Origin: Actinosynnema sp. ALI-1.44
GTDB lineage: Bacteria; Actinomycetota; Actinomycetes; Mycobacteriales; Pseudonocardiaceae
Direction of reading: 5' to 3'
Assembly (NCBI RefSeq): GCF_001984155.1
Contig: NZ_MTQO01000052.1
Coordinates: forward strand, 62,001 to 126,000
Length of the DNA stretch: 64,000 bases
Positions 7,796 to 15,673 of this stretch are shown piece after piece (the stretch's first letter is position 1; each line of letters starts with the position of its first letter). The position numbers and the translations under genes are program-made. The notes beneath the pieces are model-generated. The model was not told where the DNA came from. It worked only from the letters and a program-made list of their open reading frames with translations, and searched no databases.

Positions 7796-8832
7796 AGGTC
7801 GCGCGCTTCTACGCGCCAGGGGACATCCGCATCGAGCAGGCGCCGGAGCCCACCGCGGGTCCCGGCGAGCTCAAACTCAAGGTGCACAACTGTTCCACGT
7901 GCGGGACGGATCTGAAGATCTTCCGGCACGGGCACCACCACATCGACCCGCCGAGGGTGATCGGCCACGAGATCGCCGGTGAGGTCGTCGAGGTCGGCTC
8001 CGGTGTGGACGGCTGGCAGCCGGGCGACCGGGTGCAGGTGATCGCGGCGATCCCGTGCGGCGAGTGCCCGGACTGCCTGCGCGGCTGGCTGACGATCTGC
8101 CCGAACCAGCGTTCGATGGGCTACCACTACGACGGCGGTTTCGCCGAGTACATGATCGTGCCTCAGGCAGTGCTCAAGGTGGACGGCGTGAACCGGATCC
8201 CGGACTCGCTGTCGTACGCGGAGGCCTCGGTCGCGGAGCCGTTCGCGTGTGTCCTCAACGGACAGGAACTGGCCGGGGTCGGCGACGGCGACACCGTCGT
8301 GGTCGTCGGCGCCGGGCCGATCGGCTGCCTGCACGTGCGGCTCGCCCGTGCCCGCGGCGCGGAGGCGGTGTACCTGGTCGAGCTGTCCCGGTCCCGGCTG
8401 GACATGGCCGCCGCGCTGGTCAAACCGGACGCGGCGATCTGCGCGTCGGACGCCGATCCGGTGGACGAGGTGTTGCGGCTGACCGACGGGCGCGGCGTCG
8501 ACGTGGTGATCACGGCCGCCGCGGCGGGCAAGGCGCAGGAGGACGGCCTGCGGATGGCCGCGCGACGTGGCCGGATCAGCTTCTTCGGCGGCCTGCCGAA
8601 GGACAACCCGATCATCGCGTGCGACTCGAACCTGGTCCACTACCGTGAGTTGACCATCGTCGGCGCGAACGGCTCCAGCCCCGACCACAACAAGCGGGCG
8701 CTGGAACTGATCGCGTCCGGTGCCGTGCCGGTCGACGACCTGATCACCCACCGGATGCCGCTGGACGGCGTGCTCGACGCGATCGACACGGTCAGCACCG
8801 GCGAGGCCATCAAGGTGACGATCGAGCCGTAG
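7792..8832 (+). CDS. Zinc-dependent polyol (phosphate) dehydrogenase, MDR family
   Basis: 346 aa. It is a medium-chain zinc alcohol dehydrogenase of the sorbitol/galactitol-phosphate branch. Catalytic zinc ligands are C37 in CGTD and H59-E60 in GHE. The structural zinc set is C89, C92, C95 and C103. The Rossmann motif VVVGAGPIG lies near residue 170. It is coupled to the IIA gene by a GTGA overlap, so it probably oxidises the polyol phosphate that the PTS delivers. The classic mannitol-1-phosphate dehydrogenase MtlD is a different fold, so this operon does not use the textbook mannitol route. Confidence 0.88.
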   Translation: MKVARFYAPGDIRIEQAPEPTAGPGELKLKVHNCSTCGTDLKIFRHGHHHIDPPRVIGHEIAGEVVEVGSGVDGWQPGDRVQVIAAIPCGECPDCLRGWLTICPNQRSMGYHYDGGFAEYMIVPQAVLKVDGVNRIPDSLSYAEASVAEPFACVLNGQELAGVGDGDTVVVVGAGPIGCLHVRLARARGAEAVYLVELSRSRLDMAAALVKPDAAICASDADPVDEVLRLTDGRGVDVVITAAAAGKAQEDGLRMAARRGRISFFGGLPKDNPIIACDSNLVHYRELTIVGANGSSPDHNKRALELIASGAVPVDDLITHRMPLDGVLDAIDTVSTGEAIKVTIEP

Positions 8833-8836
8833 CGGA

Positions 8837-9616
8837 ATGTTCCGGCCGCCGCCGGGGTTGTACGTGGGCATGAATACTCGTGGACGAGTCAAGCTCGAAC
8901 CGGGTACGCGCCGTGTCCGGGTCTACCTCGGTGGTGTGCTGGTCGCCGACACCCTCGCGCCGATGTACGTATGGGAAATCCCCTATTACCCGTGGTACTA
9001 CATCCCGCGCGCGGACGTGAAGGCCGAACTGGTCGCGTCCGGCGGTACGGAACACTCCCCCAGTCGCGGGGACGCGACCCTGTACACGGTCAAAGCCGGC
9101 GGCAAGGAGGCGGTGGCCGCGGCGAAGATCTACGCCGACTCGCCGATCGAGGAGCTGCGTGACCTGGTCAGCTTCGACTTCAAGGCGATGGACGCGTGGT
9201 TCGAGGAGGACGAGGAGATCTACGTCCACCCGCGTAATCCGTACACGCGCCTGGACATCCTCCCCAGTTCCCGGAATGTCCGGGTCGAGATCGACGGCGT
9301 GACCGTCGCGGAGTCGGCCAACGCGCGGATGCTGTTCGAAACCGGCCTGCCGACCAGGTACTACCTGCCGAAGACCGCCGTCCGGCTGGACCTGCTCGAG
9401 CCGAGCGACACGCGCAGCGCGTGCCCGTACAAGGGCGAGGCGTCGTACTACTCGGTGCGCGTCAACGGCACCGTGCACGAGGATGTCGTCTGGTACTACG
9501 ACACTCCGCTGCCGGAGAGCGAGCGGATCGCCGGAACCATGGCGTTCTACAACGAGAAGGTCGACATCTTCGTTGATGGCGTGGAGCAGCCGAGGCCCAG
9601 CACCCAGTTCAGCTGA
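8837..9616 (+). CDS. DUF427 domain protein
   Basis: 259 aa with two DUF427 modules. The first is around RVRVYLGGVLVADT with YYIPRADVKAEL; the second is around RVEIDGVTVAES with RYYLPKTAVRLDLLEP. Each ends in a cysteine- or glycine-containing strand rich in Tyr and Trp. The family is a small beta fold common in actinobacteria and of unknown biochemical role. It starts four bases after the dehydrogenase stop, so it may be the last gene of the PTS operon. An in-frame ATG at 8870 is a possible alternative start. The end overlaps a terminator hairpin. Confidence 0.82.
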   Translation: MFRPPPGLYVGMNTRGRVKLEPGTRRVRVYLGGVLVADTLAPMYVWEIPYYPWYYIPRADVKAELVASGGTEHSPSRGDATLYTVKAGGKEAVAAAKIYADSPIEELRDLVSFDFKAMDAWFEEDEEIYVHPRNPYTRLDILPSSRNVRVEIDGVTVAESANARMLFETGLPTRYYLPKTAVRLDLLEPSDTRSACPYKGEASYYSVRVNGTVHEDVVWYYDTPLPESERIAGTMAFYNEKVDIFVDGVEQPRPSTQFS

Positions 9617-9628
9617 GTGCTGGGCCTT
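9593..9628. terminator. Bidirectional terminator hairpin
   Basis: Perfect 11-bp stem, AGGCCCAGCAC at 9593-9603 with its complement at 9618-9628 and a 14-nt loop. It overlaps the last codons of the DUF427 gene and lies before the convergent aldo/keto reductase stop. Confidence 0.75.
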
Positions 9629-9634
9629 CTGGGC

Positions 9635-10453
9635 TCAGCCGACCTGGTCGGGGTGCGGGCCCGTGCGGTGCCCCTTGTCCAGACTGGACAGCTCGGCGAC
9701 GTCGGTTTCGGCCAGTTCGAAGTCGAACACGTCGAAGTTCTCGACGATCCGGTGCGGCGTCACCGACTTCGGGATGGCGACGTTGCCGAGCTGCAGGTGC
9801 CAGCGCAGCACGACCTGGGCCGGCGTGCGGCCGATCCGTTTGGCGACCGCGACGATCGTCGGGTGGTCCAGCAGGTCGCCGCTGGTCAGCGGGCTCCACG
9901 CCTCGGTGGCGACGCCCAGTTTGGCGTGCATCTCGCGCAGCTCTTTCTGCTGCAGGAACGGGTGCAGTTCGATCTGGTTGACCGCCGGCACGCGACCGGT
10001 CTCGTTGATGATCCGCTCGAGGTGGTCGGGCTGGAAGTTGGAGACACCGATGGCGGTGACGCGACCCTCGTCGGCCAACCTGATCAGGGCTTTCCAGGTC
10101 TCGACGTAGAGGTTGCGGGTCGGCTGGGGCCAGTGGATCAGGTACAGGTCGAGGTAGTCGAGGCCCAGGCGGGTCATGCTCGCGTCGAAGGCGCGCAGCG
10201 TCTCGTCGTAGCCGTGGTCGGAGTTGCCCAGCTTGGTCGTGATGAACAGCTGTTCACGGGGGAAGCCCGCGACCGCCTTGCCGACGCCTTCCTCGTTCTC
10301 GTACCCAGCCGCGGTGTCGATGCTGCGGTACCCGGTCTCCAGTGCCTTCGTCACGACGGAGGTGGCATCCCCGTCCGGGACCTGCCACACACCGAAGCCG
10401 AGTTGCGGCATGGTGACACCGTTGTTGAGCTTGATGGTTGGGATGTCCGGCAC
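9635..10453 (-). CDS. Aldo/keto reductase (2,5-diketo-D-gluconate reductase type)
   Basis: 272 aa, a TIM-barrel NADPH-dependent reductase. The catalytic tetrad is complete: D46, Y51, K74 and H107. Family signatures are visible as GYRSIDTAAGYENEEGVG and the C-terminal IPKSVTPHRI. Members reduce small aldehydes and ketones, and the specific substrate cannot be read from the sequence. It stands alone, converging on DUF427 and divergent from the DJ-1-type gene. Confidence 0.92.
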   Translation of the reverse strand: MPDIPTIKLNNGVTMPQLGFGVWQVPDGDATSVVTKALETGYRSIDTAAGYENEEGVGKAVAGFPREQLFITTKLGNSDHGYDETLRAFDASMTRLGLDYLDLYLIHWPQPTRNLYVETWKALIRLADEGRVTAIGVSNFQPDHLERIINETGRVPAVNQIELHPFLQQKELREMHAKLGVATEAWSPLTSGDLLDHPTIVAVAKRIGRTPAQVVLRWHLQLGNVAIPKSVTPHRIVENFDVFDFELAETDVAELSSLDKGHRTGPHPDQVG

Positions 10454-10597
10454 TGTGATCCTCTCAGCATGACTATCGGCGTGCGCAATATTTGCGTACG
10501 CTTCCTATCGTACCTGACCGGTACGGACCGTGCGCATGGCCGCAACGGTGGCCGAGATGTCCGAAAAGGTCCGGAAATCGCGGATACGGTCGAAGTC

Positions 10598-11248
10598 ATG
10601 CAGATCGCATTCGTTGTTTACCCAGGAATGACGGCCCTAGACGCCATCGGGCCATATGAACTCCTCCGGTCCATGCCCGAAGCCGAAGTGCGGTTCGTCG
10701 CGGCCGGAACAGGACCGATCGTCACGGACAGTGGTGTTCTCGTCCTGCACGCGAGTCACTCGTTCGAGGAAACACCCACGCCCGACATCGTCCTCGTCCC
10801 CGGCGGCTCGACCGGGACGCTCGGCGCGATGAACGACCAAGCGCTGCTCGACTGGCTACGCGCCGTGCACCCGACGACGAAGTGGACGACGTCGGTCTGC
10901 TCGGGGGCGTTGATCCTGGCGGCGGCAGGCCTGCTGAAGGACGTTCCTGCCACGACACACTGGATCTGCCAGGACGTCCTCGGCTCGATGGGCGCGGTTC
11001 CCCAGCGGGACAAGCGGATCGTGCGCTCCGGCAAGATCGCCACCGCGGCGGGCGTGTCGGCCGGGATCGACCTCGCGCTCTGGCTGATCGGCGAGATCCA
11101 CGGTCCTGAGCAGGCCGAGCTCTCGCAGCTGGTGATCGAATACGACCCCCAGCCGCCGTACGACGCGGGCCACCCGAGCAAGGTCACGCCCGAGTTGCTG
11201 GCGTCGGCGAAGGAGCACCTGATGGCAGAGGCCCAAGCAGCGGTGTGA
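10598..11248 (+). CDS. DJ-1/PfpI family protein (isonitrile hydratase-like)
   Basis: 216 aa from ATG 10598 (MQIAFVVYPGMTALD). The fold is a class I glutamine amidotransferase-like domain with the nucleophile elbow SVCSGAL (Cys101) and upstream LVPGGS. The N-terminal FxxYPGxTxLDxxGPxE pattern matches cyclohexyl-isocyanide hydratase-like proteins and the sensor half of GATase1-AraC regulators, but no AraC DNA-binding domain follows. The role is unknown. Its TGA and the stop of the convergent cap-protein gene lie in one short palindrome (11246-11259). Confidence 0.85.
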   Translation: MQIAFVVYPGMTALDAIGPYELLRSMPEAEVRFVAAGTGPIVTDSGVLVLHASHSFEETPTPDIVLVPGGSTGTLGAMNDQALLDWLRAVHPTTKWTTSVCSGALILAAAGLLKDVPATTHWICQDVLGSMGAVPQRDKRIVRSGKIATAAGVSAGIDLALWLIGEIHGPEQAELSQLVIEYDPQPPYDAGHPSKVTPELLASAKEHLMAEAQAAV

Positions 11249-11256
11249 CCCCCGGG

Positions 11257-12042
11257 TCAGCGCTTGCGTTTGAACTCGACGGGCCCGGTGGGCGGCACCT
11301 CTCCCCTGCTCTTGCCGTTCACCGAGACCTTGTCGCCGACCTCCGCGGGGATGAGGAACTTCCCGGCCTCGTCCGCCTCGGTCGCGCCGTGCGGGGTGGA
11401 CACGATCGTGCCCGCTTCGGACGCGGCGACCTGACCGGCGACGAACATGCGCTCCTCGGACACCGAGTCGCCGTTGGACGTGATGATCGAGAAGCGGTGC
11501 ACGGGCGGCCCCGCCGGGACGAGCAGCGCACTGTCCACTGTGGCGGTCACGGTCACGTCGAGCCCCGGCTTGAGCTGGCCGCCCAGCGCCGACCAGAAGT
11601 CCGAGTTGTCGCGCTCGCCACCGGAGGCGATCGTGATGCTGGGCACGGGAGTCACTGTGTCGTACGGGGCCAGCAGGTACTGGGCGTCGATCTCGGTGTG
11701 CATCAACAACGCTGTCAGGGTCGCGCCGAGCAGTGAGTGCTCGTCGCGCATGTCCGACGTCCACGCTGTCACCAGGTACCGGCAGTCCACTCTGGGCAGT
11801 GGGGCCCGCCGGTGCGGACGACCGTTCTCGTCGTGCACCGTTTCCATACCGTACTCGCGCTCGGACACGTTGCGGCGCACGTCCCACAGGTACAGGTTGA
11901 TCGTCGGCCGCGAGACCCGCGCCGACCAGTCCTTGTCCGGCGCGTCGAAGGAGATGTCCACTTCCCGCTTCGGCAGGGGGACGACCGCTCGCAGGAACTC
12001 CTCGAGGGACTCGTCAAGCAGGTTCAGCATGGCCGTCCCCAT
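11257..12042 (-). CDS. eCIS cap/terminator protein, Pvc16-like (DUF4255)
   Basis: 261 aa. Residues 5-190 match the DUF4255/Pvc16_N family: LDESLEEFLRAVVP at the start, then INLYLWDVRRN, YLVTAWT and LLGATLTALLMH. Pvc16 caps the distal end of the injection tube and stops polymerisation. The C-terminal 70 residues form a small Ig-like extension with SVNGKSRG. The start (12042, or ATG 12030) overlaps the end of the AAA+ ATPase gene, reproducing the Pvc15-Pvc16 pairing. This is the last gene of the left arm of the locus. Confidence 0.88.
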   Translation of the reverse strand: MGTAMLNLLDESLEEFLRAVVPLPKREVDISFDAPDKDWSARVSRPTINLYLWDVRRNVSEREYGMETVHDENGRPHRRAPLPRVDCRYLVTAWTSDMRDEHSLLGATLTALLMHTEIDAQYLLAPYDTVTPVPSITIASGGERDNSDFWSALGGQLKPGLDVTVTATVDSALLVPAGPPVHRFSIITSNGDSVSEERMFVAGQVAASEAGTIVSTPHGATEADEAGKFLIPAEVGDKVSVNGKSRGEVPPTGPVEFKRKR

Positions 12043-13966
12043 TCACCAGTTTGAAATAACGGTCGAACTCGGATTCGGTGCGCAGCCGCCCCATCTTCTG
12101 GAACTCGCGCTTCAGCGCCAGCGCGACGCGTTCCATCGTCACCGGGGCGTTCTCGTCCGCGGCGAGGAATCCGGCGCCGAGCGCCGCGTTGCGGATGATC
12201 CCGCCGGTGATCCGGAACTGTCTGGCCAGGAAGGCGTAGTCCAGGTCGTCGACGGGCGCTCCCGGCGGGAACGCCTGCCGCCAGATCTGTTCCCGCTGCG
12301 GCTCGTCCGGGGTCTCGAAGTCGATCGACACCGAGATCCGGCGCAGGAACGCGTCGTCGATGTTGCGTTGCAGGTTGGTGGCCATCACCACGAGCCCGTC
12401 GTAGGACTCCAGGCGTTGCAGCAGGTACGCGACCTCGATGTTGGCGTACCGGTCGTGCGCGTCGCTGACCTCGGAACGCTTGCCGAACAACGAGTCCGCC
12501 TCGTCGAAGAACAACACCAGGTCGCCGGCCGCCGCCGCGCCGAAGATGCGTTCCAGGTTCTTCTCGGTCTCGCCGATGTACTTGCTGACCACCGACGACA
12601 GGTCCACTTTGTACAGATCGAGGCCGAGCTCACCCGCGACGATCTCCGCCGCCAGCGTCTTGCCCGTACCCGACGGGCCGGAGAACAACGCCACGACACC
12701 GGTCGACGGCAAGGGCGAGAATCCCCAGTCCCGGTAGACCACAGTGCGGCGCCTGTACCGTGCGACCAGTTCCCGCACCTGCGCGGTCTGGTCGGCGGGC
12801 AGCACCAGATCCGACATCGTGCGACGCGGCCTGATCCGGACCGACAGACCGTCCAGGTGTCCGCCCGCGAGCCTGCGGACACCGGCTGCGACCTGCGCCG
12901 GGTCGCCTGCCGACGCGGCGGTGACGAGCCGCAACTGCTCACGGGACAACGGGAACGCGGGTACCGGGGACACGCCAAGCGCTTGCTCCCAGTCGGTCGC
13001 CGACGCGAGACCGGAGTCGAGCCGGATCTCCTGCCACGGTCTGCGCGGCAACGCGTCCAGCGCGAGTTCCTTCGGCGAGCTGAGCACCCAGCCGAGGTGG
13101 TCGGCCCGGTCGATCCGGTCGGCGGCGTCCCGGCTGGGCGGGTCGGTCAGGTCCAGCACGACCGCCCGGTCGCCGACACCTGCTTCCCGGACGACCGCTG
13201 CCCATTCGGCCTGCGAGGACGGCATCGGGCACGCCAGCAACGGTTTACCCGGCCAGCGATCACGGACCGCGGCGAGCCTGCTGTCCCTGTCCGCGCCGGT
13301 CACCAGCAGCATCGAAGCCGCGACGGGCTCCTGGCGCACGGCGTCCAGTCGTCGGGTACCGGCGGGCAACGCGGCATCCGCCGAGTCGTCGTCGGCCACT
13401 GCCCAGGTCAGCCGCGGCGCGGGCCAGCACATCCTGGTCGCCCACGCGCCCTCGGTGCCGAGTTCGACGAACTCGGCACGTCTCAGCGGAGCGTCCGGCG
13501 CGACGCAGCGGGCGTCGAGGATGCGGCCGAGACTGGCCACGGTGAGCCGGGGCAGCTGCACGTTGTCCTGGAAGTACGCCACGAGCCGCATCCGGTGCGG
13601 TGACCGTTCCACCGCGAGCATCACGGCAAGCGCTTGCGCGTCACGGGAATCCAGCCGCGCGGTGCGCACGAGCCGGTCGAAAGTGGACTGCCCGGACGCC
13701 AGGGATTCCTCGAACTGCTTGCGCGCCACCGCGAGCTCCGGTTCCAGTTGACGCAGCAGCGCGTCGACCTTCGCCGCAGCAGGCCCCGACGCGCCAGGCA
13801 GTTCGGCGAGGATCCGGTCGACCTCGTCGTGTCCGATGTAGAGCCCGGCGAAGTCGTGCGGCAGCAGTCCTTCACCGAGACGGCACACCAAAGCCTCGCG
13901 CTGCAGCAGGGTGTCGGCCATCACCTGCCACGGCGGCGCGGAACGGATGAGGCCATCGCGGTGCAC
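12014..13966 (-). CDS. eCIS AAA+ ATPase, Pvc15/Cis15-like
   Basis: 650 aa from GTG 13966; an ATG at 13921 (MADTLLQREAL) is an alternative. The N-terminal 380 residues form a family-specific region. The AAA+ module follows with Walker A GPSGTGKT (430-437), Walker B LVLFFDEAD (483-491), sensor MATN near 528, and arginines in LRRISVS. Every eCIS encodes such an ATPase, and it is thought to act in assembly or quality control of the particle. It is divergent from the candidate cargo gene, with 133 bp between them that must hold both promoters. Confidence 0.92.
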   Translation of the reverse strand: MHRDGLIRSAPPWQVMADTLLQREALVCRLGEGLLPHDFAGLYIGHDEVDRILAELPGASGPAAAKVDALLRQLEPELAVARKQFEESLASGQSTFDRLVRTARLDSRDAQALAVMLAVERSPHRMRLVAYFQDNVQLPRLTVASLGRILDARCVAPDAPLRRAEFVELGTEGAWATRMCWPAPRLTWAVADDDSADAALPAGTRRLDAVRQEPVAASMLLVTGADRDSRLAAVRDRWPGKPLLACPMPSSQAEWAAVVREAGVGDRAVVLDLTDPPSRDAADRIDRADHLGWVLSSPKELALDALPRRPWQEIRLDSGLASATDWEQALGVSPVPAFPLSREQLRLVTAASAGDPAQVAAGVRRLAGGHLDGLSVRIRPRRTMSDLVLPADQTAQVRELVARYRRRTVVYRDWGFSPLPSTGVVALFSGPSGTGKTLAAEIVAGELGLDLYKVDLSSVVSKYIGETEKNLERIFGAAAAGDLVLFFDEADSLFGKRSEVSDAHDRYANIEVAYLLQRLESYDGLVVMATNLQRNIDDAFLRRISVSIDFETPDEPQREQIWRQAFPPGAPVDDLDYAFLARQFRITGGIIRNAALGAGFLAADENAPVTMERVALALKREFQKMGRLRTESEFDRYFKLVNGDGHAEPA

Positions 13967-14099
13967 TGCACCCCCGGATCGTCACAGGACAACGTCGCGC
14001 CTGAAATTAACACCAAGTGGGCCCCACCTGCTCGAACAGTGCCCTTTTGGGCACACGAAATGGCGCCCACACACCCGCGGAGTCAAACATAATGGCGGC

Positions 14100-15668
14100 A
14101 TGGCGCGATATTCCGCGGAGCAGATCTACGGGTTCGCGCGCGAGGCTGGGTTCTCCCCCGATCGCGCCGCGACGATGACCGCGATCGCCATGGCCGAGTC
14201 CGGCGGGAACGACGGCGCGCACAACCCGGTCGGGGAGAACAGCAAGGGCCTGTGGCAGATCAACCAGGCGGCACACCCGAAGTTCGCCAACATCAACCTG
14301 TTCGACCCGGTGCAGAACGCCAGGGCGGCCTTCCAGGTCTCCAAGGGCGGTGACGACATCTCGCCGTGGACGACCACGCACAAGGGTTCCGCCGCGAAGT
14401 ACCTGAAGTACAAGGAGCAGGCGCAGGCGGCGGCCGAGGCGTACGGCGACGGGCCCAACCGGGGGATGTGGACCGGTGTCTCCGGCTACGGCGACCACAC
14501 CTCGGCAGGCGACGCGCGCGGCGGCGGCCAGGGTGTCGCGCCGACGCAGTCAGCCACTTCCACCAGCGGCGCGAGCGACAACGTCAACGTCGGCCAGGCA
14601 GCGGCGGCGGCTCCGGCGGCGGACGCGCCGGCCGAGCAGCAAGTCGGCGCCCAGTACGGCGCGCCACTGGACGGCGACGCGGCGACGGGTCCTGGCGGCG
14701 TGCAGAGCGTGACAGCCACCGCGAACGACCCCACCGCGCTCGCCGAGAAGCAGGCGGGCGCCCAGTACGGCGCACCGCTGGACGAGGACAGGGCGACGGC
14801 CGCCCCACCGCCCACCCCAGCCAGCACACCAGCTCCCAGCCAGACCATGGGCCAGCAGTCGGTGGCCCCCGGCGACGGCACCAAGCTGCAGACGTTCCTC
14901 AACTCGGCCGTGGCGCAGACCGGCGACAAGTACGTGTTCGGCCACGAAGTGAGCGTCAGCGACCGCAACCCCAGCACTTTCGACTGCTCGGAGCTGGTGG
15001 AATGGGCCGCGGGCCAGGCAGGCGTGAAGGTGCCGGACGGCTCGTGGTTGCAGTACCGGCAGCTCGCCAACAGCGGCACGACCATGTCGGTCGAGCAGGC
15101 CATGCGGACCCCGGGCGCGTTGCTGTTCAGCTTCTCGTCCGACCCGATGAAGGGTGGCCGCCCGTCGGCCGCGCACGTGGCGATCAGCCTGGGCAACGGC
15201 AAGACGATCGAGGCCAAGGGCACGCAGTACGGCGTCGGCTCGTGGGAGGCCAACACCAAGCGCTTCCAGTACGCGGGTTACCTGCCGGAAATGGGCGCGG
15301 GTATCGGCGGCGTCGCGCCGCCGCCGCCTCCCCCTCCGCCGACGGACTCGTTCACGCACCGCGTGAACACCGATCCGGCGCCGATGGACCGCAACCCGTC
15401 CACGGTCGCGGCCAGCCACCAGATGACCAACGCCGAGCCGCCGCCCACGCCGGTACCGGCGCCCGAGCCGCCACCTCCCCCGCCGCCCCCGCCTGCCGAG
15501 GTGCCGCAGGCCGCCGCGCCCGCGTCGTCCGACGACCTCGACCACGACAACCAGGACGACGGCATCCAGAGCGCGCACGACTGGATCGCCCCGGAGGACC
15601 ATTCGTTGCCGGACGCCCAGCACGCTCCTGACCAGGACTTCGGTCACGACCCCACCCCTGGGCACTGA
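14100..15668 (+). CDS. Lytic transglycosylase plus NlpC/P60 peptidoglycan hydrolase, candidate eCIS cargo
   Basis: 522 aa. The N-terminal lysozyme-like transglycosylase domain (1-115) has catalytic Glu33 in AMAESGG and GLWQIN. A linker (135-250) contains two copies of a QxGAQYGAPLD unit. The NlpC/P60-type domain (260-395) has Cys296 in FDCSELVEWA and His359 in AAHVAI. The tail is a proline-rich run and an acidic His/Asp-rich end. There is no signal peptide or membrane segment, so Sec export is unlikely. Beside an eCIS ATPase and ahead of dynamin-like genes, it is a good candidate cargo or cell-wall-opening enzyme of the particle. That role is inferred from context. Confidence 0.82.
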   Translation: MARYSAEQIYGFAREAGFSPDRAATMTAIAMAESGGNDGAHNPVGENSKGLWQINQAAHPKFANINLFDPVQNARAAFQVSKGGDDISPWTTTHKGSAAKYLKYKEQAQAAAEAYGDGPNRGMWTGVSGYGDHTSAGDARGGGQGVAPTQSATSTSGASDNVNVGQAAAAAPAADAPAEQQVGAQYGAPLDGDAATGPGGVQSVTATANDPTALAEKQAGAQYGAPLDEDRATAAPPPTPASTPAPSQTMGQQSVAPGDGTKLQTFLNSAVAQTGDKYVFGHEVSVSDRNPSTFDCSELVEWAAGQAGVKVPDGSWLQYRQLANSGTTMSVEQAMRTPGALLFSFSSDPMKGGRPSAAHVAISLGNGKTIEAKGTQYGVGSWEANTKRFQYAGYLPEMGAGIGGVAPPPPPPPPTDSFTHRVNTDPAPMDRNPSTVAASHQMTNAEPPPTPVPAPEPPPPPPPPPAEVPQAAAPASSDDLDHDNQDDGIQSAHDWIAPEDHSLPDAQHAPDQDFGHDPTPGH

Positions 15669-15673
15669 GGCTC

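Noticed and set aside
11246-11259. Palindrome TGACCCCCGGGTCA at convergent stops, and GGTGAGTCACC at the P450/NicO junction
   Set aside because: Two TGA stops facing each other make short palindromes by themselves. The stems are too short to call terminators.
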